The translations under genes and the position numbers were made by a program. Under the pieces are notes generated by a model. It was not told where the DNA came from. It saw only the letters and a list, made by a program, of their open reading frames with translations, and ran no database searches. Shown here piece by piece: positions 55,132 through 63,995 of a stretch of DNA of 64,000 nucleotides. Numbering within the stretch: position 1 is the stretch's first letter; the number at the start of each line of letters is the position of its first letter. Source of the stretch: JBAXQQ01 sp037131695 (lineage in GTDB: Bacteria; Armatimonadota; Hebobacteria; CAIYQO01); NCBI GenBank assembly GCA_964638715.1, contig CAZWZF010000023.1, forward strand, positions 1 through 64,000, written 5' to 3'.

Positions 55132-56220
55132 ATGGCGGGTGCAAGTGAAGATAAAACCGAGGTCGCAACCCCCAAAAAACGTCAGGATGCACGTGAAAAG
55201 GGGCAAGTTGCACGCAGTTTTGAAATAAACGGAGCTGCGGGGTTATTGGTCGGCATTTTTACATTAAAATCTTTGGGTCCATTCATGGTTAATACCTGGG
55301 CAGATATTGCACGTAAATCTATTCAATCAGCATCTTATGCTTTCGATAACGGAATTATGGTTAATTCAATGATAATGAAAATAGGTTTGAATTTTTTAAT
55401 ATTAGCGTTGCCTATTGCAGTTGTTGGAATGGTTACTGCTGTTGTATCTAATATGATGCAGGTTGGAATAATGTATTCGCCAAAAGCATTAGCTTGGGAT
55501 TTTTCCAAGTTAAATCCTTTTCAAGGGATAGCAAGGATGTTTTCAGCTAAATCTATGGTTGAAGTATTTAAGTCTGGAATGAAATCTTTAATAATCGGAT
55601 ATGTTGTATATTCTTTCTTTAAAAATCATGGAATGGAATTAGTACGTGTTATTACTACTGATCCATTAAATATTGGAACTATAATATCATCAGCTGTTTT
55701 TAATTTATTGTTAAGTACCGGTTACGCTATTATTGGCATAGCAATTTTTGACTTTGCTTATCAAAAATATGATTTTGAAAAAAATCTGAAAATGACAAAA
55801 CAGGAAGTGAAAGAAGAATTTAAAAGTAGTGAAGGCGACCCGCAGATAAAAATGAGAATTAGGCAGAAAATGCGGGATATGTCGCGAAAACGCATGATGA
55901 CTGACGTGAAGTCTGCAACTGTTATTATTACTAACCCGACACATATTGCAGTTGCATTAAAATATGACTTTACAGGAAAAGATCCAGCACCCAAGATAGT
56001 CGCAAAGGGAGAAAGACGGATTGCAGAGAAGATTAAAGAGGTAGCTCGCTTAGCAGGCGTACCTGTAATAGAAAATAAGCCATTAGCGCGCGCGTTAAAT
56101 AAGCAATGTAATATTGGCGATGTGATTCCATCTGAGTTATATCAGGCAGTTGCCGAAGTATTGGCATTTATATTTAAACAAAGTGGAAAAACGATAAATC
56201 AAAACGGGAGATTTAATTAA
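55132..56220 (+). CDS. flhB: Flagellar export switch protein FlhB
   Basis: This 362-residue protein has four membrane helices and a cytoplasmic domain with the self-cleavage motif NPTH (residues 268-271). Cleavage switches export from hook to filament substrates. The N-terminal EDKTEVATPKKRQDAREKGQVARS is characteristic. Its stop overlaps the flhA start by one base. Confidence 0.97.
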   Translation: MAGASEDKTEVATPKKRQDAREKGQVARSFEINGAAGLLVGIFTLKSLGPFMVNTWADIARKSIQSASYAFDNGIMVNSMIMKIGLNFLILALPIAVVGMVTAVVSNMMQVGIMYSPKALAWDFSKLNPFQGIARMFSAKSMVEVFKSGMKSLIIGYVVYSFFKNHGMELVRVITTDPLNIGTIISSAVFNLLLSTGYAIIGIAIFDFAYQKYDFEKNLKMTKQEVKEEFKSSEGDPQIKMRIRQKMRDMSRKRMMTDVKSATVIITNPTHIAVALKYDFTGKDPAPKIVAKGERRIAEKIKEVARLAGVPVIENKPLARALNKQCNIGDVIPSELYQAVAEVLAFIFKQSGKTINQNGRFN

Positions 56221-58325
56221 TGACAGAACAACCGGCGGGGATGCAAAAGTTTACGGACTTCCTGCTAAATCTTAGCGATTTACAGGCTCCGATGCTTTTT
56301 GTCGTCGTCTTGGGAATGTTAGTTGTTCCAATGCCAGGTTGGATGCTGGATATGTTTCTGCTGGTAAATATTGCGATTACTTTCATAATACTGTTACGCA
56401 CTTCGACTGTAACTCACGCATTGGAATTTTCAGTATTCCCTTCTCTGTTATTAATAACTACACTTTTTCGTCTTTCTATTAATGTATCGGCTACCAGGCT
56501 GATTTTATCAAATGCGGGTGCAGATGGTGCAGGAAAAGTAATTCAGGCTTTTGGTACATTCGTTATTGGTAATAATGCGGTTGTCGGTATAGTAATATTT
56601 ACAATTTTAATTATCATCCAATTTGTCGTTATTACCGCAGGAGCTGGCCGTGTGGCTGAGGTAGCCGCGCGATTTACTTTGGACGCAATGCCGGGCAAGC
56701 AGATGGCCATTGACGCAGATCTGAATGCTGGATTGATTGATGATGTTGAAGCCCGAAGACGTCGTGAAGATGTATCACGGGAATCTGATTTTTATGGTGC
56801 AATGGATGGAGCCAGCAAATTTGTACGCGGTGATGCAATCGCCGCTATTATCATGGTAGTTGTAAATATTTTAGGCGGCTTTGCTGTTGGCATGCTAATT
56901 CATAAATTAGATTTACAAGTAGCTTTACGAGAATATACTATGAAAACGGTTGGCGAAGGGATTGTTACACAGATTCCTGCACTTATCATGTCTATTGCCA
57001 CCGGTTTAATTGTTACTCGATCAACCTCAAAGTCGCATTTGAGTAATGATTTAGTAACTCAAGTTCTCAGTAACCCACATTCACTGGTTGTAGTAGCAGT
57101 TATTATTGGTTTATTTGCGATGGTACCTGGATTACCACCGTTCCCTATTTTATTAGTATCAGGCGGGTTGGCATCATTAGCGATATATCAAATGCGTGGC
57201 GGGTCAATGACGAAAGAATCTGATGTATTAAGTAAAAAAGCGATTAAGGAATCTACAGTAATTCAAAAAGCGCCTGCACCGGAAGATATGATGAATCTGT
57301 TGGCTATTGACCCAATTGAAATTGAAGTAGGTTATGGTTTAGTAGCATTAGCAGATCCGATGCAAGGCGGTGACTTGCTGGAAAGAATTACCACATTGCG
57401 CAAACAAATTGCTGTTGACCACGGATTTATTGTTCCGCCGGTGCGTGTCCGCGATAATATACAATTGAAAAGTTCAGGTTATAATATAAAGTTGTGGGAT
57501 GTTGAAGTCGCTGATGGTGAAATAATGATGCGTTATATGCTGGCGATGAAACCTGGTGAAGGAATGCAGACTTTCCCGGGCGGAATTCCAACTACAGAAC
57601 CAGCATTCGGTTTACCGGCTATCTGGGTATCAGAAACGCAAAAGTTTGAAGCTGAAATGGCTGGTTTTACAGTGGTTGATCCGACAACAGTATTGATAAC
57701 TCATCTTAGCGAAGTAATCAAAAATCATGCTTATGAAATATTAAGCAGGCAAGATGTACAGATGTTGGTTGAAAAGACACGTTCATCATCATCTGCATTA
57801 GTTGATGATTTGATACCCAAACAGTTATCATTATCTGAATTACATCGTGTTTTGCAGAATCTACTGAAAGAACGTGTGCCAATCCGTGATCTTAATCGTA
57901 TATTAACATCATTAAGCGACCATATAACTATGACTCATGATATCGATATGCTTACTGAATATGTCCGTCAATCGCTGGCGCGAACTATTACCAGTCAATA
58001 TCGTTCTATCGAAGGATTTTTGGAAGTATTTACTTTAGAACCTTCAATTGAACAGATGATTGTTGAAAATTTACGGCAGACACAAATGGGAATGCAGATA
58101 GTACTTGACCCTATGGTAGCGCAAAAGTTATTGATGAAAGTAAAAGAACAAGCAGACCGTGCTATAGCAATGGGATATCAACCGATATTGTTATGTTCAA
58201 CACAAATTAGACCATATTTTAGAAAATTAATTGAAAAATATATGCCTTCGTTAATAATAGTGTCACATGCGGAGATTGTACCCGGGGTACAGGTGAAGGC
58301 AATTAGTACTGTAACTTTAAATTAA
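56220..58325 (+). CDS. flhA: Flagellar export protein FlhA
   Basis: This 701-residue protein has about eight membrane helices in the N-terminal half, including the FHIPEP-region LDAMPGKQMAIDADLNAGLIDDVEARRRREDVSRESDFYGAMDGASKFVRGDAIA, and a large cytoplasmic domain that forms the docking ring for chaperone-substrate complexes. Start ATG 56220 overlaps the flhB stop by one base. It is followed by flhF after 14 nt. Confidence 0.98.
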   Translation: MTEQPAGMQKFTDFLLNLSDLQAPMLFVVVLGMLVVPMPGWMLDMFLLVNIAITFIILLRTSTVTHALEFSVFPSLLLITTLFRLSINVSATRLILSNAGADGAGKVIQAFGTFVIGNNAVVGIVIFTILIIIQFVVITAGAGRVAEVAARFTLDAMPGKQMAIDADLNAGLIDDVEARRRREDVSRESDFYGAMDGASKFVRGDAIAAIIMVVVNILGGFAVGMLIHKLDLQVALREYTMKTVGEGIVTQIPALIMSIATGLIVTRSTSKSHLSNDLVTQVLSNPHSLVVVAVIIGLFAMVPGLPPFPILLVSGGLASLAIYQMRGGSMTKESDVLSKKAIKESTVIQKAPAPEDMMNLLAIDPIEIEVGYGLVALADPMQGGDLLERITTLRKQIAVDHGFIVPPVRVRDNIQLKSSGYNIKLWDVEVADGEIMMRYMLAMKPGEGMQTFPGGIPTTEPAFGLPAIWVSETQKFEAEMAGFTVVDPTTVLITHLSEVIKNHAYEILSRQDVQMLVEKTRSSSSALVDDLIPKQLSLSELHRVLQNLLKERVPIRDLNRILTSLSDHITMTHDIDMLTEYVRQSLARTITSQYRSIEGFLEVFTLEPSIEQMIVENLRQTQMGMQIVLDPMVAQKLLMKVKEQADRAIAMGYQPILLCSTQIRPYFRKLIEKYMPSLIIVSHAEIVPGVQVKAISTVTLN

Positions 58326-58339
58326 TGGGAGAATAAAAG

Positions 58340-59359
58340 ATGGGCTTGCAAAAGTTTTCTGCGCCCAGTATTAAAGAAGCATTGCTGCAAGTACAGCAAG
58401 AATTGGGTGGGGCAGCTATAATATTGGATGTCCGTACAATAAAAAATGAGCCAGGTATGCCTGATACCGCGGAGGTATGGGCACAAATAAATGAAGAAAA
58501 AATTAATGAAATATTGCCAAATGTTGTAAATAATGGTTATAATAATGAAGTGAAAGAGAATTTAAATGTTGAAAGTGATGCAGCGGGATATATTTCTGTA
58601 TTGTCTCAACAGTTAAAAGCTGTACATTCTCAATTTGAAGTTTTGCAATCTGGGATGTCATGGCTTGGTACTCATCCGGGAATTAAGCCTGGTGAAATGG
58701 CAGGATTTCTGGCACATAGCATATCTGCCGGCTTAAATTTCTCTGGTGGTATCTTACCGGTTGGGCATGGATATACAGTTGCATTGATTGGTCCTACCGG
58801 TGTAGGGAAAAGTACAACTATAGGTAAATTGTTATGGCATTTCGCTGTAGAAAAATCGATGAATATAGGTGTAATAACAGCAGATGTTATGCGACCGGGA
58901 GCTATTGAACAGTTAGCGACAGTTTGTAACAAAATAGGAATAGAGTTGCATGTCGCTTATAATTCAGTAGATGTCGCAACAGCCAAAACAGATTTGCAGA
59001 ATAAAGATATAATATTTATTGATACACCTGGCGGTAGCCAGCGGAACAATGAATATTTAATGGATTTACAGTCCATAATGTTAGCGGCAGATCCTGCAGA
59101 GATACATTTAGTTATTTCTGGTGCAAGTGGTAGTGCGTTGATGCGTGATATTATGATGAGATATGCGCATTTGCAACCCGAACAGGTTGTCATTACGAAA
59201 ATTGATGAAGCGCCATCTATGTTGGAGCTTTTTTCTCCGCTTATTAATGCAGGGATTTCTATATCGTACTTAGGTACGGGAACCTCTATTGTAAAAGATT
59301 TACAATTAGCATCAGTTGAAGCTGTAGAAGGTTTGCTTAAAGTTGAAGGGGAGGGTTAA
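58340..59359 (+). CDS. flhF: SRP-type GTPase FlhF
   Basis: This 339-residue GTPase helps place flagella. After an N-terminal domain and a variable linker it has G1 GPTGVGKSTTIGKL (about 151-164), the ADVMRPGAIEQL motif, and G4 TKIDEA. The G3 motif reads DTPGGS instead of the usual DTAGRS, an unusual change at the catalytic region. It follows flhA by 14 nt. FlhG, the usual partner encoded next, is absent here. Confidence 0.9.
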   Translation: MGLQKFSAPSIKEALLQVQQELGGAAIILDVRTIKNEPGMPDTAEVWAQINEEKINEILPNVVNNGYNNEVKENLNVESDAAGYISVLSQQLKAVHSQFEVLQSGMSWLGTHPGIKPGEMAGFLAHSISAGLNFSGGILPVGHGYTVALIGPTGVGKSTTIGKLLWHFAVEKSMNIGVITADVMRPGAIEQLATVCNKIGIELHVAYNSVDVATAKTDLQNKDIIFIDTPGGSQRNNEYLMDLQSIMLAADPAEIHLVISGASGSALMRDIMMRYAHLQPEQVVITKIDEAPSMLELFSPLINAGISISYLGTGTSIVKDLQLASVEAVEGLLKVEGEG

Positions 59360-59362
59360 CAA

Positions 59363-59626
59363 TTGTTGCGCAGAATGTGTTATCAGTTGGGAATATTGGG
59401 CAGTGCTGTAACTTTTGCTTTTACTATGTGGAAATCAATGGATAGCGGTATAAGTATAATGGAAGCATCAATTCGTGCAGCGATTGCTGGGGTTATAATA
59501 ATGATTGCCATGCTGTTTATCGCGTCACTAATTGAAAATTTGGGTACAACACATAATAGAAGTCGTTCTGGAAACCCTGATAATAGCCATGAATCTATCG
59601 ATAATAAGGTAGATATGAATGATTAA
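59363..59626 (+). CDS. Small membrane protein between flhF and fliA
   Basis: This 87-residue protein has two predicted membrane helices (about 8-25 and 33-60) and a polar C-terminal tail rich in Asn, Ser and Asp. It starts at TTG 59363 with GGGGAGG upstream at normal spacing. I do not recognise it. It occupies the position where flhG (ylxH) is commonly found and could be a flagellar-placement accessory, which is a guess from position only. Confidence 0.65.
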   Translation: MLRRMCYQLGILGSAVTFAFTMWKSMDSGISIMEASIRAAIAGVIIMIAMLFIASLIENLGTTHNRSRSGNPDNSHESIDNKVDMND

Positions 59627-59647
59627 TATTCAAAGGTGCCGAATACT

Positions 59648-60445
59648 ATGACATTAAATCAAGGTGGTAAGAGGGCACAGGAGGATAAGCTTATGGCAGA
59701 ACTCTGGGCTGCATATCGTGCCCAGCCAAATGATGAAATGCGCCGGCAATTGATAGAACAATACGCTTTGCTGGCTAAATATGTGGTGGATAGATTGCAT
59801 TTGCAGCCTATGCACGGTATTAGTTATGACGATCTTATCGGACAAGCTATTGTAGGTTTAATTGAAGCTATTGATCGTTATGACCCAAGCCGTGGAGTTA
59901 AGTTTAACACATTTGCCTATTATCGAATTCGTGGCGCAGTTATGGATATGTTGCGTGATATGGATTGGGTTCCCCGATCGTTGCGATCAAAAAGCAATGA
60001 TATTATCGGTACGATAACTAAATTAGAGGCTGAATTAGGCAGAGCACCGGAAGATAAAGAAATTGCTAAAGCCATGGGAATATCTATGGATGAGTTTGAC
60101 CAGATAGTAAATGATGTAGGTGGTCAGGTATTGATGTCATTAGATGAATATGTGGATTCTGGAGATGGCGATTCATCATTATCTATCGGTGATTCCTTGG
60201 CAGACGATCCTGCAATGAATCCTCATGAAATAATTGCTGAAGATGACCAGCGTGTGCAATTAGCACGTTCTATTGAAGCATTGCCGGAAAATGAAAAGAT
60301 GGTTGTAGCACTATATTATCAGGATGGATTAACTTTAAAAGAAATTGGAAAGGTGCTTGGTGTTACTGAATCGCGGGTTTGTCAGATTCACTCCAAAGCT
60401 ATTATTCGATTGCGTGCGACGATGGAAAAGGCGAATACTATTTAG
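59648..60445 (+). CDS. fliA: Flagellar sigma factor FliA (sigma-28/WhiG family)
   Basis: This 265-residue sigma factor has regions 2 to 4: YDDLIGQAIVGLIEAIDRYDPSRGVKFNTFAYYRIRGAVMDMLRDMDWVPRSLR (region 2, with the FliA/WhiG-type WVPRS), a region 3 and the HTH VTESRVCQIHSKAIIRLR (region 4). I start at ATG 59648; the GTG at 59636 overlaps its probable ribosome-binding site. No FlgM anti-sigma gene was recognised in the window. It probably directs late flagellar genes such as those at 61-64 kb. Confidence 0.93.
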   Translation: MTLNQGGKRAQEDKLMAELWAAYRAQPNDEMRRQLIEQYALLAKYVVDRLHLQPMHGISYDDLIGQAIVGLIEAIDRYDPSRGVKFNTFAYYRIRGAVMDMLRDMDWVPRSLRSKSNDIIGTITKLEAELGRAPEDKEIAKAMGISMDEFDQIVNDVGGQVLMSLDEYVDSGDGDSSLSIGDSLADDPAMNPHEIIAEDDQRVQLARSIEALPENEKMVVALYYQDGLTLKEIGKVLGVTESRVCQIHSKAIIRLRATMEKANTI

Positions 60446-60459
60446 AAAAGGTTACAGTA

Positions 60460-60705
60460 ATGGAAATCAGGCGTGTTGATAAAGAACTAATACAGCCAGC
60501 AGCAGCTTCTGAAACAGGGAATAAAGTAGAGGTTGATCGTCGTGCACGCGATAGAAACCGTAATACTAAAGATAAAAAAGAAGAAAATACCGAAGAAGAA
60601 CTAACCAATGAAGAATTAGCGAAATTTACAACATATAGTCCAGAAGGTCACGTGACAGAAAAGCAAGACTTGTCTCAAATAAAGCACATTAATTTTAAAG
60701 CATAA
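60460..60705 (+). CDS. Small charged protein after fliA
   Basis: This 81-residue, very hydrophilic protein is rich in Lys, Glu, Arg and Asn in its middle. I do not recognise it. ATG 60460 has AAAAGG 8 nt upstream. It lies 14 nt after fliA and 10 nt before the SwrB-like gene, so it is cotranscribed. Its composition suggests partial disorder, as in anti-sigma or adaptor proteins, but no motif supports that. Confidence 0.6.
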   Translation: MEIRRVDKELIQPAAASETGNKVEVDRRARDRNRNTKDKKEENTEEELTNEELAKFTTYSPEGHVTEKQDLSQIKHINFKA

Positions 60706-60715
60706 GGTAATAACA

Positions 60716-61147
60716 ATGCCTCCTGAACAACAAGAATTAGTAACAAAAGCAATAGTCGTCGGTATCACCTTAATCGGTTGGGGTATTTGGCAATGGCGTA
60801 AGAAATTGAAAGACCAGGAAGAACCTGTTGATGAATCATCAGTAATTGTTCATAATGAAAATCATAATTTTGATGAGTTGTTGCAATCATTTGTTGAGAA
60901 ATCTAATGAAGAAAATAGTAATACCGTTTCAATACCTGTACCATTAATATTGGAGCCGGTGATGTCTGATAAAGAAACATCGCAGCCAAAGATTATTGAA
61001 AATATACATGTTGATGAAAATATATCGGAAGAAAAGATAAGTGAAATGATAAAATCCGGGATGAATAACAGGGATATCGCAAGGATACTAAAGTTGTCTA
61101 CGACTGAAGTTGAAATTTTGGTAGAATTACAAAAACGCGGTATATAG
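60716..61147 (+). CDS. SwrB/DUF6115-like flagellar accessory membrane protein
   Basis: This 143-residue protein has a single N-terminal membrane helix (about 11-26: AIVVGITLIGWGIWQW), a polar linker and a C-terminal helix-turn-helix-like segment (about 100-143: ISEEKISEMIKSGMNNRDIARILKLSTTEVEILVELQKRG). The layout, size and position after a sigma-28 gene match SwrB (YlxL) of Bacillus subtilis, which activates flagellar assembly. The match is by architecture and a short C-terminal similarity, so it is a proposal. Its stop is 4 nt from the convergent fliT-like gene. Confidence 0.6.
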   Translation: MPPEQQELVTKAIVVGITLIGWGIWQWRKKLKDQEEPVDESSVIVHNENHNFDELLQSFVEKSNEENSNTVSIPVPLILEPVMSDKETSQPKIIENIHVDENISEEKISEMIKSGMNNRDIARILKLSTTEVEILVELQKRGI

Positions 61148-61151
61148 ATTA

Positions 61152-61562
61152 TTATCTCTTATCATCTAAAAATCGCGAATCGTTTGGTTTTAAATTTTCT
61201 TTGTATTGACTTTTAAATTGAAGGCTATTTGAATTGCCCTGCATATCTTTTAAACTTTTTTCACATTCTTTATACCATCTATCCAGGGTTATTGCTTCCA
61301 ATTGTTCAATTCCATGTAGAAATTCAATATGTTTTGCTGCTTCTTCTTTGCATTTTATGTCGTTTGAATTAAGTGCTGTTTTTATAACACTTGATAAGTT
61401 TCTTTTACTCAGTTCATCTAATAATATCTGTTTTTTAGCCAATAATTCTTCTCTACCGTTTAAAGATATTGACAACTGCTTTTCAGATAGGGTATGCAAA
61501 GCATTTAATAACCGGGTTAACTCCTGCTGTATTGGTAATAATTCGTTATCGCAGCCAGTCAT
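61152..61562 (-). CDS. FliT-like flagellar export chaperone
   Basis: This 136-residue, mostly helical protein is probably a coiled-coil chaperone of the FliT type. Its ATG overlaps the fliS stop, and fliD-fliS-fliT is a common order. Sequence identity to known FliT is not visible by eye, so assignment rests on position, size and helical pattern. Confidence 0.6.
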   Translation of the reverse strand: MTGCDNELLPIQQELTRLLNALHTLSEKQLSISLNGREELLAKKQILLDELSKRNLSSVIKTALNSNDIKCKEEAAKHIEFLHGIEQLEAITLDRWYKECEKSLKDMQGNSNSLQFKSQYKENLKPNDSRFLDDKR

Positions 61563-61978
61563 TAACCTCTTCCTCCAATAGTAGCTGCATTTGTTTCCAG
61601 TCTTCGAGTCATCTGGTCGGCTTCAGACCATGTGTCACGCAAGTCTTTTAATAATAATATTACCTCATCAATATTTTCAACTTTATCATAAACATTTGCA
61701 TCAACTAATTTATCAAGCATATACATATATAGTTTTTCGAGATTGCGAGCTAATTCAGGATTGATTGAATGGTCAAGGGTTGTCATCAATTCAGTAATTA
61801 GCGTTTGCGCTTTTGTCAGGTTGCGGTTTTGTTCTTCGATACGTTTATTTAGCATTGCATTCTTGCCTTCAATTAGAAAGCGTATTGCGCCATCATATAC
61901 CATAATTAATAAACTGCCGCGGCCAGCGGTTGATATTTGATTAGTTTGATAATACTTATTGGCGGATAATGCTACCAT
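61562..61978 (-). CDS. fliS: Flagellin chaperone FliS
   Basis: This 138-residue helical protein has the FliS signature KYYQTNQISTAGRGSLLIMVYDGAIRFLIEG and the later MTTLDHSINPELARNLEKLYMYMLDKLVDAN. It binds flagellin before export. Two ATGs are adjacent (61981 and 61978), and the second has better spacing from AAGGGGGG. It sits between fliD and the fliT-like gene. Confidence 0.93.
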   Translation of the reverse strand: MVALSANKYYQTNQISTAGRGSLLIMVYDGAIRFLIEGKNAMLNKRIEEQNRNLTKAQTLITELMTTLDHSINPELARNLEKLYMYMLDKLVDANVYDKVENIDEVILLLKDLRDTWSEADQMTRRLETNAATIGGRG

Positions 61979-62000
61979 CATGCCCCCCCTTGTTAATTAT

Positions 62001-63950
62001 TTATCCACTTGATGATGAACTCGACAGTCCTGAAATTAACCCGGATAATTGAGAACCTTGATTTTTCAATGTATTCAATGCTGTTTCCATCGCATTAAAT
62101 TGAGTTCTCATGCGAGCCATTTCACTGGTAACAGATGCATCAATTCTTGATATTTCTTCATCAAGAGATGTCATCTGTTTACTGATTGAATCGGTAGTTG
62201 ATTTGATACCCCCGTCACCATCTGTGATAAAACCGAGAGCTTCATCTAATATCGACCCGATCCCTTTTGTAAATACCATTGAACCGCTATAGTTATTATC
62301 GGTACTATTAACTGTAATCTTTAGACCTTTTGAAGTGCCAGATGTAGAATTTAATAATTGTCCAGATCCCGTAGCTGCTTCACCGTTTATTGTTCCTGCA
62401 ATATCTTTCCCTGCATAACCCAAGTTTCCATTCGCTAATAATTCTGTTAATACTGTTTTACCAATTCCGGTAGAACCAGCTATTGAAGAATCTAAACTGG
62501 AACTTGTATATATACTTTGTCCTGCGCCGTATTTTTTTTGTGCAAGTGTAAGAAAGTTCCCGGTTCCAGTACCATCAGCACCAGTTAATTGTGCAATGAT
62601 GCTTGAATCATTAGTTTTTGCATTAATTGCATTTATTATATCAGCACCTTTATATCCTGCTTTTAATAATATGCTTGAACCATTGATATTCAGTGTTTCA
62701 TCTTGGAGCAAGCCATCAGTAGGCAATGATTGTGTTGATATAGTTAATGATGCGTGTGTCGCGGCTTGGGTTAACTGAATATTATATCCTGATGAACCGC
62801 TAACTTTGGTATCTGATGTTGAACCAGCGTATGATAATTCCGTTGCTGGTGAAGTTCCCCAAGAACTGAATAATTGAAAAACAGATTTTTGATCTTTGGT
62901 AATAGCTTCTGATAATTTAGAACTATCAAGTGAAAGATTGCCAGTTGAATCAAAACTTAATCCAGCTTGAACACCATTATTCATTGTTGATGGCAATCCG
63001 GAAATCGATGTTGTCAAAGTTGATGCTATATCATTAAGTGTTGATTGAAGTTTATATTCACCAAATAATAATCCTGTGTTGCCAGTTTTTGGGTCGAATG
63101 TATTCATTTGTTTAACAAATGAATTTAAAGAATTATATTGATCAACAAAACCACTGACAGCCTGGCTAATCATTTGATTGGATTGTGCCACATTAATACT
63201 AACAGTTTTACCGACAGTAGCATCTGATACAGTTATTTCTAATCCAGGGATAACATCAGTTAAGGTATTTGCATTTCTTGTAACAGTAACAGGATTTGCG
63301 CTACCGGCTCCAAATGTTATGCTTGAATCTGTTGCTGCCTGCAATACATCCATTGTGTTTGTTGTCCCATACCCAAGAGTACCACCAATAGTTATCGCAC
63401 CATCAGTACCTGCAGTGGTGGAGTTCATTACAAGTCGATATTTGTTGGATGAATCTTTAATGATATATGCACTGACTCCGGCATCACTTGAATTAATTTT
63501 ATCTTTAAGTGATGTTAATGACATCCCGGATGCATCAATTTCTGTTGATTTGCCATTTGAACTTATTGTTACTGTTCCATTACCTACACTTGTTAGGTCT
63601 TGATCATCCATCCCGGTATGAGTAATAATTTGATTATAACTGGTTACAGAATTAACCTTAAAACTGTAATTTCCTACTACAGCGTCTGAACCAGCTACAA
63701 TTACAACAGAACTATCCGATGGTGTAGCAGATTTAACTACTTTATTACTGATTTGGGCTAAGTTTTCTGCTGCTGTTTTAACAGCTAAAATTCGTGTGTT
63801 AGCTTCGTTCCACGCAGCAGTTTTATTCTGCAGTGCAGTTTTTTTATTTTGCAAATTAGTAATAGGTGTTCGGCTTACCGCCTCAAGTTTCGATAACATT
63901 GTATCGGTATCGATTCCAGATATTAAACCACCTATAGATAATACGCTCAT
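62001..63950 (-). CDS. fliD: Flagellar filament cap protein FliD
   Basis: This 649-residue protein has the N-terminal FliD segment SVLSIGGLISGIDTDTMLSKLEAVSRTPITNLQNKKTALQNKTAAWNEANTRI, a Ser/Thr/Asn-rich variable centre, and the C-terminal coiled-coil end (ISKQMTSLDEEISRIDASVTSEMARMRTQFNAMETALNTLKNQGSQL). It is secreted by the flagellar export machine and caps the growing filament. ATG 63950 has GGGGAG at good spacing. It is the first gene of the fliD-fliS-fliT-like unit, and is longer than E. coli FliD (468 residues). Confidence 0.94.
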   Translation of the reverse strand: MSVLSIGGLISGIDTDTMLSKLEAVSRTPITNLQNKKTALQNKTAAWNEANTRILAVKTAAENLAQISNKVVKSATPSDSSVVIVAGSDAVVGNYSFKVNSVTSYNQIITHTGMDDQDLTSVGNGTVTISSNGKSTEIDASGMSLTSLKDKINSSDAGVSAYIIKDSSNKYRLVMNSTTAGTDGAITIGGTLGYGTTNTMDVLQAATDSSITFGAGSANPVTVTRNANTLTDVIPGLEITVSDATVGKTVSINVAQSNQMISQAVSGFVDQYNSLNSFVKQMNTFDPKTGNTGLLFGEYKLQSTLNDIASTLTTSISGLPSTMNNGVQAGLSFDSTGNLSLDSSKLSEAITKDQKSVFQLFSSWGTSPATELSYAGSTSDTKVSGSSGYNIQLTQAATHASLTISTQSLPTDGLLQDETLNINGSSILLKAGYKGADIINAINAKTNDSSIIAQLTGADGTGTGNFLTLAQKKYGAGQSIYTSSSLDSSIAGSTGIGKTVLTELLANGNLGYAGKDIAGTINGEAATGSGQLLNSTSGTSKGLKITVNSTDNNYSGSMVFTKGIGSILDEALGFITDGDGGIKSTTDSISKQMTSLDEEISRIDASVTSEMARMRTQFNAMETALNTLKNQGSQLSGLISGLSSSSSSG

Positions 63951-63968
63951 ATTAATCTCCCCAAACCA

Positions 63969-63995
63969 GATGCTAAAGCTCTAACCTTTAGCATC
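63969..63995 (-). promoter_or_regulatory. Hairpin in the fliD leader
   Basis: GATGCTAAAG and CTTTAGCATC form a 10-bp stem with a 7-nt loop, ending about 19 nt before the fliD start and close to its ribosome-binding site. It could be the end of an upstream gene outside the window or a translational control element of fliD. Confidence 0.5.

Noticed and set aside
51415..58325. Export genes as a virulence-type type III secretion system
   Set aside because: FliG, FliA, FliD, FliS, FlhF and the chemotaxis genes in the same region make a flagellum certain.
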